Assembly: GCF_021049265.1 (NCBI RefSeq)
Contig: NZ_CP088018.1
Location: 2,666,001-2,730,000 of the forward strand
Direction of reading: 5' to 3'
Length of the DNA: 64,000 bases
From: Ruania suaedae
Lineage (GTDB): Bacteria > Actinomycetota > Actinomycetes > Actinomycetales > Beutenbergiaceae
Shown: positions 48,446 through 56,371 of the stretch, piece after piece
How positions within the stretch are numbered: the stretch's first letter is position 1
Layout of the letters: each line of letters begins with the position of its first letter
Position numbers and translations under genes: made by a program
Notes under the pieces: model-generated
Database searches by the model: none
The model's input: the letters and a program-made list of their open reading frames with translations, nothing else
Told to the model about the DNA's origin: nothing

Positions 48446-48802
48446 ATGGCTGAGAAGACGGTGGAGCGGAGTGAGGACGGGCGATGGATCGTCGTCGGGG
48501 GGCGGCGGTGGCGTGCCGAGGATCCGGCGTTGGACCCGGGGGTGGCCGGGCAGCTGCGCTCCCATCTCGGACGTGCACGGTCGGCGGTGCGCACAGCCAC
48601 CGACGACGAGACTCGACGTTCAGCGCGTGACCGGGTCCAGCTCGCCAAGGAAGGGCTCGGTGAGCGCGGTACCGCCTGGTGGGAGCTGCCCGCGGCCGAC
48701 CGGGCCCGGCGCGCGAGCGAGCGCCTCTCACGGCTCGACGAGCTCGCGCCGTCGATCAGCCCCGATCCGGAACCGCCGTCTCAGGCAGGCCGAACCGGCT
48801 GA
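48446..48802 (+). CDS. Conserved hypothetical protein (often misnamed biopolymer transporter Tol)
   Basis: A 118-residue soluble protein. The opening GRWIVVGGRRWRAEDPALD and then AKEGLGERGTAWWE match a small actinobacterial family commonly labelled biopolymer transporter Tol without evidence. Charged helical middle (RSAVRTATDDETRRSARD), Pro-rich tail. No function is known. Its 3' end overlaps the convergent ECF sigma gene by 47 bp. The 229 bp between arfB and this gene hold nothing I can assign. Confidence 0.7.
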   Translation: MAEKTVERSEDGRWIVVGGRRWRAEDPALDPGVAGQLRSHLGRARSAVRTATDDETRRSARDRVQLAKEGLGERGTAWWELPAADRARRASERLSRLDELAPSISPDPEPPSQAGRTG

Positions 48803-49748
48803 ACAGTCGCGCGTCGAAGAAGGCGACGACGTGGCTGATCCCCGTCGGGGCGAGGGTGAGCACCTGCAGATTGAACGCCCGGTGCACGCCGTCCTCATCG
48901 GGCATGTAGAGGCCGAAGGCCGGCTGACCATTGGCCGCAGTGGGCACGAGGAGATGGTCGCCGGGGCCCTCTGCAGGGCTTTGCGCATCGACCATCCGAC
49001 CGATGACCTCGGCCCCGCGGAACCACGAGGGGAACGGTGGCATCTCGTAGACAGCGTCCTCGGTCAGCACGGCCACGAGCCCGGGGATGTCGTGGGCGTG
49101 CATGGCCGACACGAAGCGGTCCAGCAGGTCACGCTCCCTCCCCGGGCTCAGCTCCTGGACATCGGTCTCGGTGGGCCGGGCGTGAGCGATCTGGGACCGC
49201 GCACGCTGGAGCAGACTGTTGACCGCGGCCGGTGTCGTCTCGAGCATCGCGGCCACGTCGGCGGCGCTGAAAGCCAGGACATCGCGCAGCACGAGGACCG
49301 CGCGTTGGCGCGGCGCCAGGTGCTGCAGGGCGGCGATGAACGCCAACCTCACACTGTGGCGGCGGGTGACCGTGGCGAGCGGGTCCGCGGCGGCGCCGAG
49401 GTGGCCGCCGAGGAGGGTGTCCGGAATCGGCTCCATCCAGGGCAGCTCGGGCCACTCGGCCAGGTGCGCGGCCGGGTCCGCACAGGGGCCGCCCAACCCG
49501 GCCGGTAGGGCTCGGCGGCCGCGGTTCTCCAGTGCGCGCAGGCAGGAGTTGGTCGCGATCCGGTACAGCCAGGTCCTGATCGAGGAGCGGCCTTCGAAGG
49601 TGCCGTATCCGCGCCAGGCGCGCAGGAATGTCTCCTGGACGGCGTCCTCGGCGTCGTGGATCGATGCCAGCATCCGATAGCAGTGAGCCAGCAGCTCTGG
49701 ACGGTACGGCCTGATCCGACCGTTGAAGTCGTCAACCCCCAGCGTCAT
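48756..49748 (-). CDS. ECF sigma factor with C-terminal SnoaL-like domain
   Basis: A 330-residue sigma factor. Region 2 is about 12-85 (ELLAHCYRMLASIHDAEDAVQ, FLRAWRGYGTFEG), region 4 about 130-190 (LAPRQRAVLVLRDVLAFSAADVA, PAAVNSLLQRARSQIA), and a SnoaL-like domain follows at about 205-325 (FVSAMHAHDIPGLVAVL, YEMPPFPSWFRGAEVI). It belongs with the SigG/ECF41/ECF56-like class whose SnoaL domain replaces an anti-sigma factor. The ATG overlaps the stop of the MFS gene, so its expression depends on that transcript. Target promoters are unknown. Confidence 0.9.
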   Translation of the reverse strand: MTLGVDDFNGRIRPYRPELLAHCYRMLASIHDAEDAVQETFLRAWRGYGTFEGRSSIRTWLYRIATNSCLRALENRGRRALPAGLGGPCADPAAHLAEWPELPWMEPIPDTLLGGHLGAAADPLATVTRRHSVRLAFIAALQHLAPRQRAVLVLRDVLAFSAADVAAMLETTPAAVNSLLQRARSQIAHARPTETDVQELSPGRERDLLDRFVSAMHAHDIPGLVAVLTEDAVYEMPPFPSWFRGAEVIGRMVDAQSPAEGPGDHLLVPTAANGQPAFGLYMPDEDGVHRAFNLQVLTLAPTGISHVVAFFDARLFSRFGLPETAVPDRG

Positions 49749-51175
49749 GACAGCGTCACACTCCTCGAGGTCGCCGCACGGGAGGTGCGGAGCAGGACGG
49801 CGGCGCACAGCGCCCCTACGGCAGCCAGCGCGGCGAGGACGACGAGGGCGGCTGCGAGCCCTCCGGTCAGCTCCGACGCCGACGGCGCCCCCGTGCTCGC
49901 GCGCGTCGCGACGCCGATCACGATGGCCGAGGCAAGCCCTGCCCCCATCGTGGTCCCCACCGCGAAGCCGGTCTCCGCGAGCCCTGCCGCCACGCCCGAA
50001 TCGTGCTCGGCCACACCCGTCAGTGCCGCGATCTGGCCGGCGACGAACGCGGCCCCCATGCCCGCACCGAACACGACCAGCCCCGCGAGTAGATCCTCGA
50101 CGAGGGTGCCGTCGACGGACAGCCGACTCAGCAACAGGCAGGCGGTCATCAACAGGATCATTCCCCACGAGGCGACGAGTCGGAACCCTGTCCGCGTGAC
50201 CAGATGCTGTCCGGCGACCACCCCGAGGACCGAGGTGACGGTCATGATCGCCATCGCCAGGCCGAAGTGCAGTGCCGAGAAGCCCAGCACCTGCTGGGCG
50301 TACAGCGTCACCACGATCAGCAGCCCGTCGACCGCAATGCCGGCGATGACGATGACCAGGTTGCCTCCGACGAGGGTGCGCGAGCTGAAGATCCGCATGG
50401 GCACCAACGGTGCCGAACTGCGTAGTTCGATGACGACGAACAGTGCTGCGGCCACCGACGCCCCGGCGCAGAGCATCAGCGCGAAAGGGCTGATCCCGTG
50501 CGCTGTGATGTGGAACAGGGCCAGGAGGGCCAGCACCAGGGCGGCGGTTGCCGCGAGCGCTCCCGGCACGTCGAGCCGCTGTGTGCTGCGCGTGCTCTCA
50601 GGCAGCAGGACCGGGCACAGCGCCACCACGATCAGGCACACGGGGACGTTGCTGAAGAAGATCCAGGCCCAACCCGCCCAGTCGGTGAGCACACCTCCCA
50701 GCAGCAGCCCGACGGTAGCCCCGGCCCCTCCGAGGCCGCCCCAGATTCCCAGGGCCTTGTTGCGGTCCGGGCCGTCCGGAAAGACCTGCATCAGGACCGA
50801 CATCCCTGCGGGCGTCATCACCGCCGCACCCACGCCTTGAGCCACCCGCGCGGCGATCAGCACCTCCGGCGACGGGGAGAAGCCGCATGCCAACGAGGCG
50901 GCAGCGAACACTCCCACGGCGATCGTGAACATGCGTCGGCGGCCCAGGTGGTCGGCCAACCGCCCGCCCAGGAGCAGCAGTCCACCGATCGCCACCCCGT
51001 AGGCGGTGATCACCCACTGAACCTCCGCGGGCGCAAACCCCAGGTCGATCGCGATGACGGGTAACGCCGCATACACGCTCGTGGAGTCCAGTACGCCCAT
51101 GAACATCGCCATGCACACCACAGCCAGGACCCACCACCGACGCGGCGTCGCGGCAGATTGATACTCGGTCGTCAT
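49745..51175 (-). CDS. MFS transporter, DHA2 (14-TM drug:proton antiporter) family
   Basis: A 476-residue exporter with about 14 membrane segments. MGVLDSTSVYAALPVIAIDL in the first span and LGGRLADHLGRRRMFTI after the second are the DHA2 marks, with motif C-like GATVGLLLGGVL later. Likely exports hydrophobic drugs or dyes by proton antiport. The ATG at 51175 has GGAGAAGGA upstream; the frame is open to 51316 without support. It is the first gene of an operon with an ECF sigma factor. Confidence 0.92.
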   Translation of the reverse strand: MTTEYQSAATPRRWWVLAVVCMAMFMGVLDSTSVYAALPVIAIDLGFAPAEVQWVITAYGVAIGGLLLLGGRLADHLGRRRMFTIAVGVFAAASLACGFSPSPEVLIAARVAQGVGAAVMTPAGMSVLMQVFPDGPDRNKALGIWGGLGGAGATVGLLLGGVLTDWAGWAWIFFSNVPVCLIVVALCPVLLPESTRSTQRLDVPGALAATAALVLALLALFHITAHGISPFALMLCAGASVAAALFVVIELRSSAPLVPMRIFSSRTLVGGNLVIVIAGIAVDGLLIVVTLYAQQVLGFSALHFGLAMAIMTVTSVLGVVAGQHLVTRTGFRLVASWGMILLMTACLLLSRLSVDGTLVEDLLAGLVVFGAGMGAAFVAGQIAALTGVAEHDSGVAAGLAETGFAVGTTMGAGLASAIVIGVATRASTGAPSASELTGGLAAALVVLAALAAVGALCAAVLLRTSRAATSRSVTLS

Positions 51176-51319
51176 CGTCGTCCTTCTCCGGCCATCGCCG
51201 TAGCGGGCCATCCGTGCCGTCAGGTCTTCTCCTTGGGGTAGATACCTGGCGACGCGGATAGTCATCGCTCGGGACCGACGCAGCGGTGGTGAGAGGGAGC
51301 GTCGCGATCGGTGCACGCT

Positions 51320-51345
51320 GCGCGGATCGACCGATGGATCCGCGC
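51320..51345 (-). terminator. Stem-loop after the M23 peptidase gene
   Basis: GCGCGGATC pairs with GATCCGCGC around an 8-nt loop, 12 bp past the stop of the peptidase gene. Confidence 0.6.
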
Positions 51346-51356
51346 GATGTCAGCCG

Positions 51357-52217
51357 TCACGCCGATGCGGTCATGTGCTGCTCGTTCTCAGGAAGGACGT
51401 CGGCGGGATCAGTGTCGCCGATGCGAACGTCGGAGAACACCATGGGGAGGCCCTGGGCGGTCAGCAGGTTCTGCGCGTCCATGAGCTGGGCGTGCACGTG
51501 CGGCTCGCTGCTGTTGCCGGAGTTTCCGCACCGACCGATGACCTGACCCGCTCGCACGCGCTCGCCCGGTCCCACCGTGAGCGAGCCTTGCTGGAGGTGC
51601 GCGACCAAGGCATGCACGCCGTCGTCGCCGCGGATCGTGACGTGGTTGCCGACGATCCACCCCGGCCCTCCGATCTCGCGCAGCATGCCCTCGAGCATCA
51701 TGTAGACCAGCGTCAGGTAGTTCGACCGTGCCCGGTGATCGCGACGCCACCCGGATGCGACGACAACCTCGCCGTCGATCATCGCCCGCACGGGCTCGCC
51801 GAACGCGGGGTATGCCTGCGAAGCGCGGAACGCCTCGCCCCCGAACGCCGGGCGCGCACGGCCGTCATCCGGATCTGCGACGAGATCGATGGCGTACGCC
51901 TGCCCGTAACCGCGCACCCCGTGGCTCGGGACCTTCGATGCCGGACTGTTCACGGCAGCCCAGCGACCGACCACGGGCGCACGGACAGCACGCGCCTCGC
52001 GACCGGCCGCCTCGTGTCCCGGAGCCAGGAATGTGCCAAGGGCGGCCAGCACCAGGCCGATCGCAAATCCGGCGAGCGTGATCGCCCAGACCGTCACCTG
52101 CAAAGAACGCAGTTCCTCAGGAAGGGCCTGGCCGAACACCGCGAGCAGGAGCAGGATCAGCATCGAAGGAAACAGGATCAGCAGACGCCGGGAGTACAGC
52201 GCCTTCATGAGCCTCAT
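51357..52217 (-). CDS. Membrane-anchored M23 (LytM-type) metallopeptidase
   Basis: A 286-residue protein. Two membrane spans at about 11-30 and 42-64 precede an M23 domain with H99 in VPSHGV, D111 in AYAIDLV and the H-x-H pair at 240-242 (GNSGNSSEPHVHAQL), the zinc ligands and catalytic histidine. It should cut peptidoglycan cross-links or a membrane-proximal protein. Its ATG overlaps the stop codon of the regulator gene upstream (ATGA), so the two are co-translated. Codon and base use in this stretch are somewhat less GC-rich than in the core genes. Confidence 0.88.
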   Translation of the reverse strand: MRLMKALYSRRLLILFPSMLILLLLAVFGQALPEELRSLQVTVWAITLAGFAIGLVLAALGTFLAPGHEAAGREARAVRAPVVGRWAAVNSPASKVPSHGVRGYGQAYAIDLVADPDDGRARPAFGGEAFRASQAYPAFGEPVRAMIDGEVVVASGWRRDHRARSNYLTLVYMMLEGMLREIGGPGWIVGNHVTIRGDDGVHALVAHLQQGSLTVGPGERVRAGQVIGRCGNSGNSSEPHVHAQLMDAQNLLTAQGLPMVFSDVRIGDTDPADVLPENEQHMTASA

Positions 52218-52735
52218 CGCTGCGCCGCCATCACGACCGCGAGGACCGGAACGACGCGTGCCGCCGGCACCTCGTAGCTGCCGCGCCCGGACTGCCTGAC
52301 CCAGCCCGCGCTCACGAGCTGACGGAGGTGGTGATGCAGCTGCCCCGTCGTGCCCAGCCCCTCGAGCGCGGCGAGTTCGGCGGTCGCGTGCGTTCCGTTC
52401 AGGATGTGACGGGTGAGTTCGAGGCGCACCGGATGCGCAAGCGCGCTCAGCGCTGAGGCCGAGTCCGACCAGTCGGTCTCGAGCAACCCTGCCGACGACG
52501 CGCCTTGCTGCCACTCCGCCGCGCCGTCGGGCAGGGCCACCGAGCCGACGAGCATGACGGCACCCGGAGCTCGACCCGGATCGGACGCGATGCGTTCTCG
52601 GAGTCCGGCCAGCGCCCAGAAGACGTCCGGATCAGTCGATGATGCCGGCGCGGGTGGGGACGTCCGCTCGAGGTCGGCCACACGCGCTTCGAGTGCCGCG
52701 AGCGCCGTCCGCAAATCTGAGATCTCATCAGCCAC
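52214..52735 (-). CDS. Winged-helix (ArsR-like) transcription regulator
   Basis: A 173-residue regulator. Residues 1-30 form a likely coiled coil (ISDLRTALAALEARVADLE), then a middle region of unknown fold (PDVFWALAGLRERIA, GSVALPDG), then a C-terminal winged helix (ALAHPVRLELTRHILNGTHAT, TGQLHHHLRQLVSAGWV). The GTG at 52735 is favoured by a TACTTT box 7 nt upstream; GTG 52741 is possible. A 20-bp palindrome overlaps its promoter, suggesting autoregulation. It is coupled to the M23 peptidase gene. Confidence 0.85.
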   Translation of the reverse strand: MADEISDLRTALAALEARVADLERTSPPAPASSTDPDVFWALAGLRERIASDPGRAPGAVMLVGSVALPDGAAEWQQGASSAGLLETDWSDSASALSALAHPVRLELTRHILNGTHATAELAALEGLGTTGQLHHHLRQLVSAGWVRQSGRGSYEVPAARVVPVLAVVMAAQR

Positions 52736-52742
52736 AGGCACG

Positions 52743-52771
52743 AAAGTACGCTAGCTCGTACTTACGCACAA
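52743..52771 (-). promoter_or_regulatory. Promoter of the regulator-peptidase operon
   Basis: On the minus strand TTGTGC (52771-52766) and TACTTT (52748-52743) are 17 bp apart; the -10 ends 7 nt before the GTG at 52735. Spacing is textbook. Confidence 0.65.
52744..52763. promoter_or_regulatory. Candidate autoregulatory operator AAGTACG-CTAGCT-CGTACTT
   Basis: A 20-bp inverted repeat with perfect 7-bp arms overlaps the -10 box and spacer of the regulator-peptidase promoter, the position expected for repression by the winged-helix protein. Confidence 0.65.
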
Positions 52772-52792
52772 GAGGTGAGTCGAGATGAGGCG

Positions 52793-53548
52793 TTACGGCG
52801 AGGGCGTCTGATTGAGAGCGAAGATCAGAATGGGGATGTCGAGCGCCACATGGATCACGAAGGCCCAGAAGAACCCCCTGGTCTCCTGCATGGACTTCGC
52901 CAGGACGAACCCCAGGAAGGCCGACATGGTCGCACCGACGACGCCGTTGGGTGCAATACCTCCGTAGTGGTAGGCGCCGAAGACCACGGAGCCCATGAGC
53001 AGCCCGTACGTCCGTGAGCTGGTGTCGTTCTCACCCATGGTGACGAATGGCAGTCGGAAGATCGTCTCCTCAGTGAAGGCGTTCATCGCCGCGAGTGGAA
53101 GCACCAGGGCGAGGTGGGCCCAGCGGAACGTGAACCCGCCGGGGAGGAACTGGAAGAACGTGACCGTCGCGACGATCGCGACCATCATGAGACCCAAGAA
53201 CCAGCCGTCCGACTCCCATCGCCCTCCGCCAGGCTGCGCGAAGAATGGACGCATCGCACCGGTGCGGTGGAGGTTGAGGTAGCGGAGTCGGACCTTTCCC
53301 GCGAACACAAACGTCACGAGCAGGGCCAGCCCTACCACCGGCAAGGCACTGAGTTGGTAGTTCAGCATCCGGTTCGCGTACTCGCTCTCGAGTGGGCTGA
53401 AGCCGAACAAGGGCGCGTCGATAACCAGACCCAGCAGGCCCGCGATCACGACGATGACGACGGAGAAGACGCCGAGCTTCACGAACCGCTTCACCTGGTT
53501 GCCACCATCGCGCGCTTCCTCCGGCACGCTCACCCCGCTCGCGAACAT
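52793..53548 (-). CDS. CPBP family intramembrane glutamic protease
   Basis: A 251-residue membrane protein with about seven hydrophobic segments. Motif 1 is FTEETIFRLP (the paired glutamates and arginine) and motif 2 is VFGAYHYGG, with a further histidine in VIHVALDI; these are the conserved residues of the CPBP (CAAX protease and bacteriocin-processing) family. Substrate unknown; relatives process prenylated proteins or confer bacteriocin self-immunity. The ATG at 53548 follows TACGAT at 6 nt. It is divergent from a TetR gene. Confidence 0.9.
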   Translation of the reverse strand: MFASGVSVPEEARDGGNQVKRFVKLGVFSVVIVVIAGLLGLVIDAPLFGFSPLESEYANRMLNYQLSALPVVGLALLVTFVFAGKVRLRYLNLHRTGAMRPFFAQPGGGRWESDGWFLGLMMVAIVATVTFFQFLPGGFTFRWAHLALVLPLAAMNAFTEETIFRLPFVTMGENDTSSRTYGLLMGSVVFGAYHYGGIAPNGVVGATMSAFLGFVLAKSMQETRGFFWAFVIHVALDIPILIFALNQTPSP

Positions 53549-53554
53549 CGCACG

Positions 53555-53576
53555 ATCGTACTAATATTAGTACGTG
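53555..53576. promoter_or_regulatory. Shared operator and back-to-back leaderless promoters of CPBP and tetR genes
   Basis: CGTACTAATATTAGTACG at 53557-53574 is a perfect 18-bp palindrome. The minus-strand -10 TACGAT (53560-53555) lies 6 nt before the CPBP ATG, and the plus-strand -10 TAATAT (53562-53567) lies 6 nt before the tetR GTG at 53574. Both promoters fall inside or against the palindrome. Confidence 0.75.
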
Positions 53577-54191
53577 AGTACAAGAGATGGTTCAGCGCCC
53601 GCACCACGCAGCACCCTCGGCGGACACGCACGACAGACACAGATCGAGCGCGCAGCCGCCGAAGTGCTGTCCGAGGTCGGCTACGCGGCGGCGTCTGTGG
53701 GTCGCATCGCGCAACGGGCGGGGGTCAGCAAAGGGGTCATCACCTATCACTTCGCCAGCAAGGACGAGATCTTGCGCCGGGTGGCTCTGACTCTGTTCGA
53801 GGACTGCGCCCGGCACATCGCGACCAGCGTGTCCGACGAGATGTCCCCCGTGGCACGTCTGCTCGCGCAACTCCGCGCCGAGCTGGAGTTCTTCTCCTCG
53901 AGGCGCATCGAGTTCCGCGCGATGGTCGAGGTCATGTCCAACCATCGCGAGCACGGCTTCATCCATGCGTTCGAGAACATCTCGACGCAAGAAGCCGCAA
54001 CGCTCGCCGACCTGCTCCGCCAAGGCCAAGCCGAGGGGCAGTTCCGAGCCTTCGACGCCACCGAGATGGCCTACCTGATCGAGGCCGCCAAGAATGGGGC
54101 GCTCGACCGGTGGGCGTCCGACGAGACATTGGACCTCGCCCCCATGACTGCGACGATGCTCGACTTCATCGAGCACGCCGTGCGCGCCTGA
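53574..54191 (+). CDS. TetR family transcription regulator
   Basis: A 205-residue TetR protein. The DNA-binding helix-turn-helix is RAAAEVLSEVGYAAASVGRI and AQRAGVSKGVITYHFASKDE (about residues 24-66), and the remainder is the ligand-binding dimer domain. The GTG at 53574 shares bases with the palindrome it very likely binds. It would repress itself and the divergent CPBP protease. The ligand is unknown. Confidence 0.92.
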   Translation: MSTRDGSAPAPRSTLGGHARQTQIERAAAEVLSEVGYAAASVGRIAQRAGVSKGVITYHFASKDEILRRVALTLFEDCARHIATSVSDEMSPVARLLAQLRAELEFFSSRRIEFRAMVEVMSNHREHGFIHAFENISTQEAATLADLLRQGQAEGQFRAFDATEMAYLIEAAKNGALDRWASDETLDLAPMTATMLDFIEHAVRA

Positions 54192-54541
54192 ACGTCCGCG
54201 TCTCGATCAGCGTTCGAGCGGGACGGGGAGCCGCCTCTTCGGGCGCGCAGCAAGACCGAGCGTACTGGCGAAGGAATCCGGATCCCTCTCGGCGTCATCG
54301 CAGTCGGAACCAGGCCTGGCAGTACGGCATCGACCCCTACGGCCTTCTACTGCCGCTGACCCGTGACGTCGGGACTCGCGACATCCGCGCCCAATGAGGA
54401 AGTCACTTTCTCGGCACGACGCTCCACGCATCGGTGACGACGACGTGGTCATCTTCGACGTAAGCCCGCGCTACCGCTTGGCCGATGCCGCGACCTGCAC
54501 CCGTGACGATCACGACAGCACGCCGGTCGGCGGGCACAACG
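54192..54541. other. Degraded intergenic stretch between tetR and vapC
   Basis: About 210 bp (54192-54402) hold no supported gene in either strand; a plus-strand tail reading AWQYGIDPYGLLLPL is open but has no start. The rest is an SDR remnant at 54403-54537. Confidence 0.5.
54403..54537 (-). pseudogene. N-terminal fragment of a short-chain dehydrogenase
   Basis: From a GTG at 54537 the minus strand reads DRRAVVIVTGAGRGIGQAVA and then VEDDHVVVTD before a TGA at 54405-54403, 44 residues in all. The Gly-rich TGAGRGIG loop and VVVTD strand are the first Rossmann elements of an SDR; the remaining 200 or so residues, including the active site, are missing. It is best read as a deletion remnant. 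Confidence 0.7.
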
Positions 54542-54961
54542 TCATGCTTCGTCAGGAGGCACCTCGCTTCCCGGTGCGATCACGTCGACTCCGGCAGACC
54601 TCGCCGCCTCACCGAGTCGGCGGTCATATGTGAGGATCGCTTCAACGTCGAGACGCATTGCCGCTTCAAGGTGCAACGCGTCCAGAGTACGCAGCTTTGG
54701 CATCGGCAGGAACCCCGCGGACCGATACGTGGCCCTGTCAAGTGCCGCGAGCGACACGCCATCGAGGATCGCACTGACCTTCGCCTGATCCCGCCCTTCC
54801 CTCACTGCCATGCGACGCAGCTCAGTCTCGAGCAGATCACTCGAGACGAGCCTGGAAGGCGTCTGGTCGAGCCAGTCCGCCAGCGCCCGGGTTTCGGGTT
54901 GTGCGACCAGGAGCGCTCCGAGTGCAGAGGTGTCCGCGTAGACGAGCGGAACGTCCGTCAC
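54542..54961 (-). CDS. VapC-type PIN domain toxin
   Basis: A 139-residue PIN-domain ribonuclease. The acidic active site is complete: D10 in YADTSAL, E45 in LLETELR, D94 in LRTLDALHL and D113 in TYDRRL. Such toxins cut tRNA or rRNA. The ATG at 54961 overlaps the antitoxin stop by 4 bp. The product lies just upstream of the core ychF gene. Confidence 0.92.
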   Translation of the reverse strand: MTDVPLVYADTSALGALLVAQPETRALADWLDQTPSRLVSSDLLETELRRMAVREGRDQAKVSAILDGVSLAALDRATYRSAGFLPMPKLRTLDALHLEAAMRLDVEAILTYDRRLGEAARSAGVDVIAPGSEVPPDEA

Positions 54962-55239
54962 GTCCGATCCTCGCGCAACTCATCGAGGATCCGGATCATC
55001 GGGCGGTCATCCTCGGACGGCTGCGGTGTCAGCGCCGCCCAGCCACCGACGCGCTTGGCTGGCCGGGCGATGGGCAACGTGGGTGCCGGGGCATCGAGAG
55101 GGATGATGCGGCCGACGGCGACTCCGCCGTTGGTCAGCACGAAAGAACGACCCTCGCCGACCGCGCGAAGCACGCGCCCGGACTCGTTCCGCAACTCGCG
55201 CTGAGACAGGCTCTCGACCTGCGGCTCACCCATGCTCAC
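54958..55239 (-). CDS. Phd/YefM-type antitoxin
   Basis: A 93-residue protein opening VESLSQRELRNESGRVLRAV and GEGRSFVLTNGGVAVGRIIP, the Phd/YefM DNA-binding fold; the C-terminal third should wrap the toxin. It neutralises the PIN toxin and represses the operon. The GTG at 55239 follows TACGCT at 6 nt; an ATG at 55233 is an alternative. Phd-type antitoxins paired with VapC toxins are common in actinobacteria. Confidence 0.9.
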   Translation of the reverse strand: MSMGEPQVESLSQRELRNESGRVLRAVGEGRSFVLTNGGVAVGRIIPLDAPAPTLPIARPAKRVGGWAALTPQPSEDDRPMIRILDELREDRT

Positions 55240-55245
55240 GCAGTG

Positions 55246-55251
55246 AGCGTA
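55246..55251 (-). promoter_or_regulatory. -10 box TACGCT for leaderless toxin-antitoxin operon
   Basis: On the minus strand TACGCT ends 6 nt before the GTG at 55239. It lies between the operon and the ychF stop. Confidence 0.5.
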
Positions 55252-55260
55252 GCACCCGCG

Positions 55261-56340
<1,080 letters not shown>

Positions 56341-56348
56341 GGGAAACC

Positions 56349-56354
56349 AGTCTA
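56349..56354 (-). promoter_or_regulatory. -10 box TAGACT for leaderless ychF
   Basis: On the minus strand TAGACT ends 8 nt before the ychF GTG at 56340. Confidence 0.5.
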
Positions 56355-56371
56355 CGGCCGCCCGGAGGTGC

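Noticed and set aside
53592-54176. Minus-strand frame opposite tetR
   Set aside because: Shadow of a complete TetR gene; no motif of its own.
54394-54633. 79-residue plus-strand frame over the SDR remnant
   Set aside because: The minus strand shows the recognisable TGAGRGIG Rossmann motif; the plus frame has no family-like sequence.
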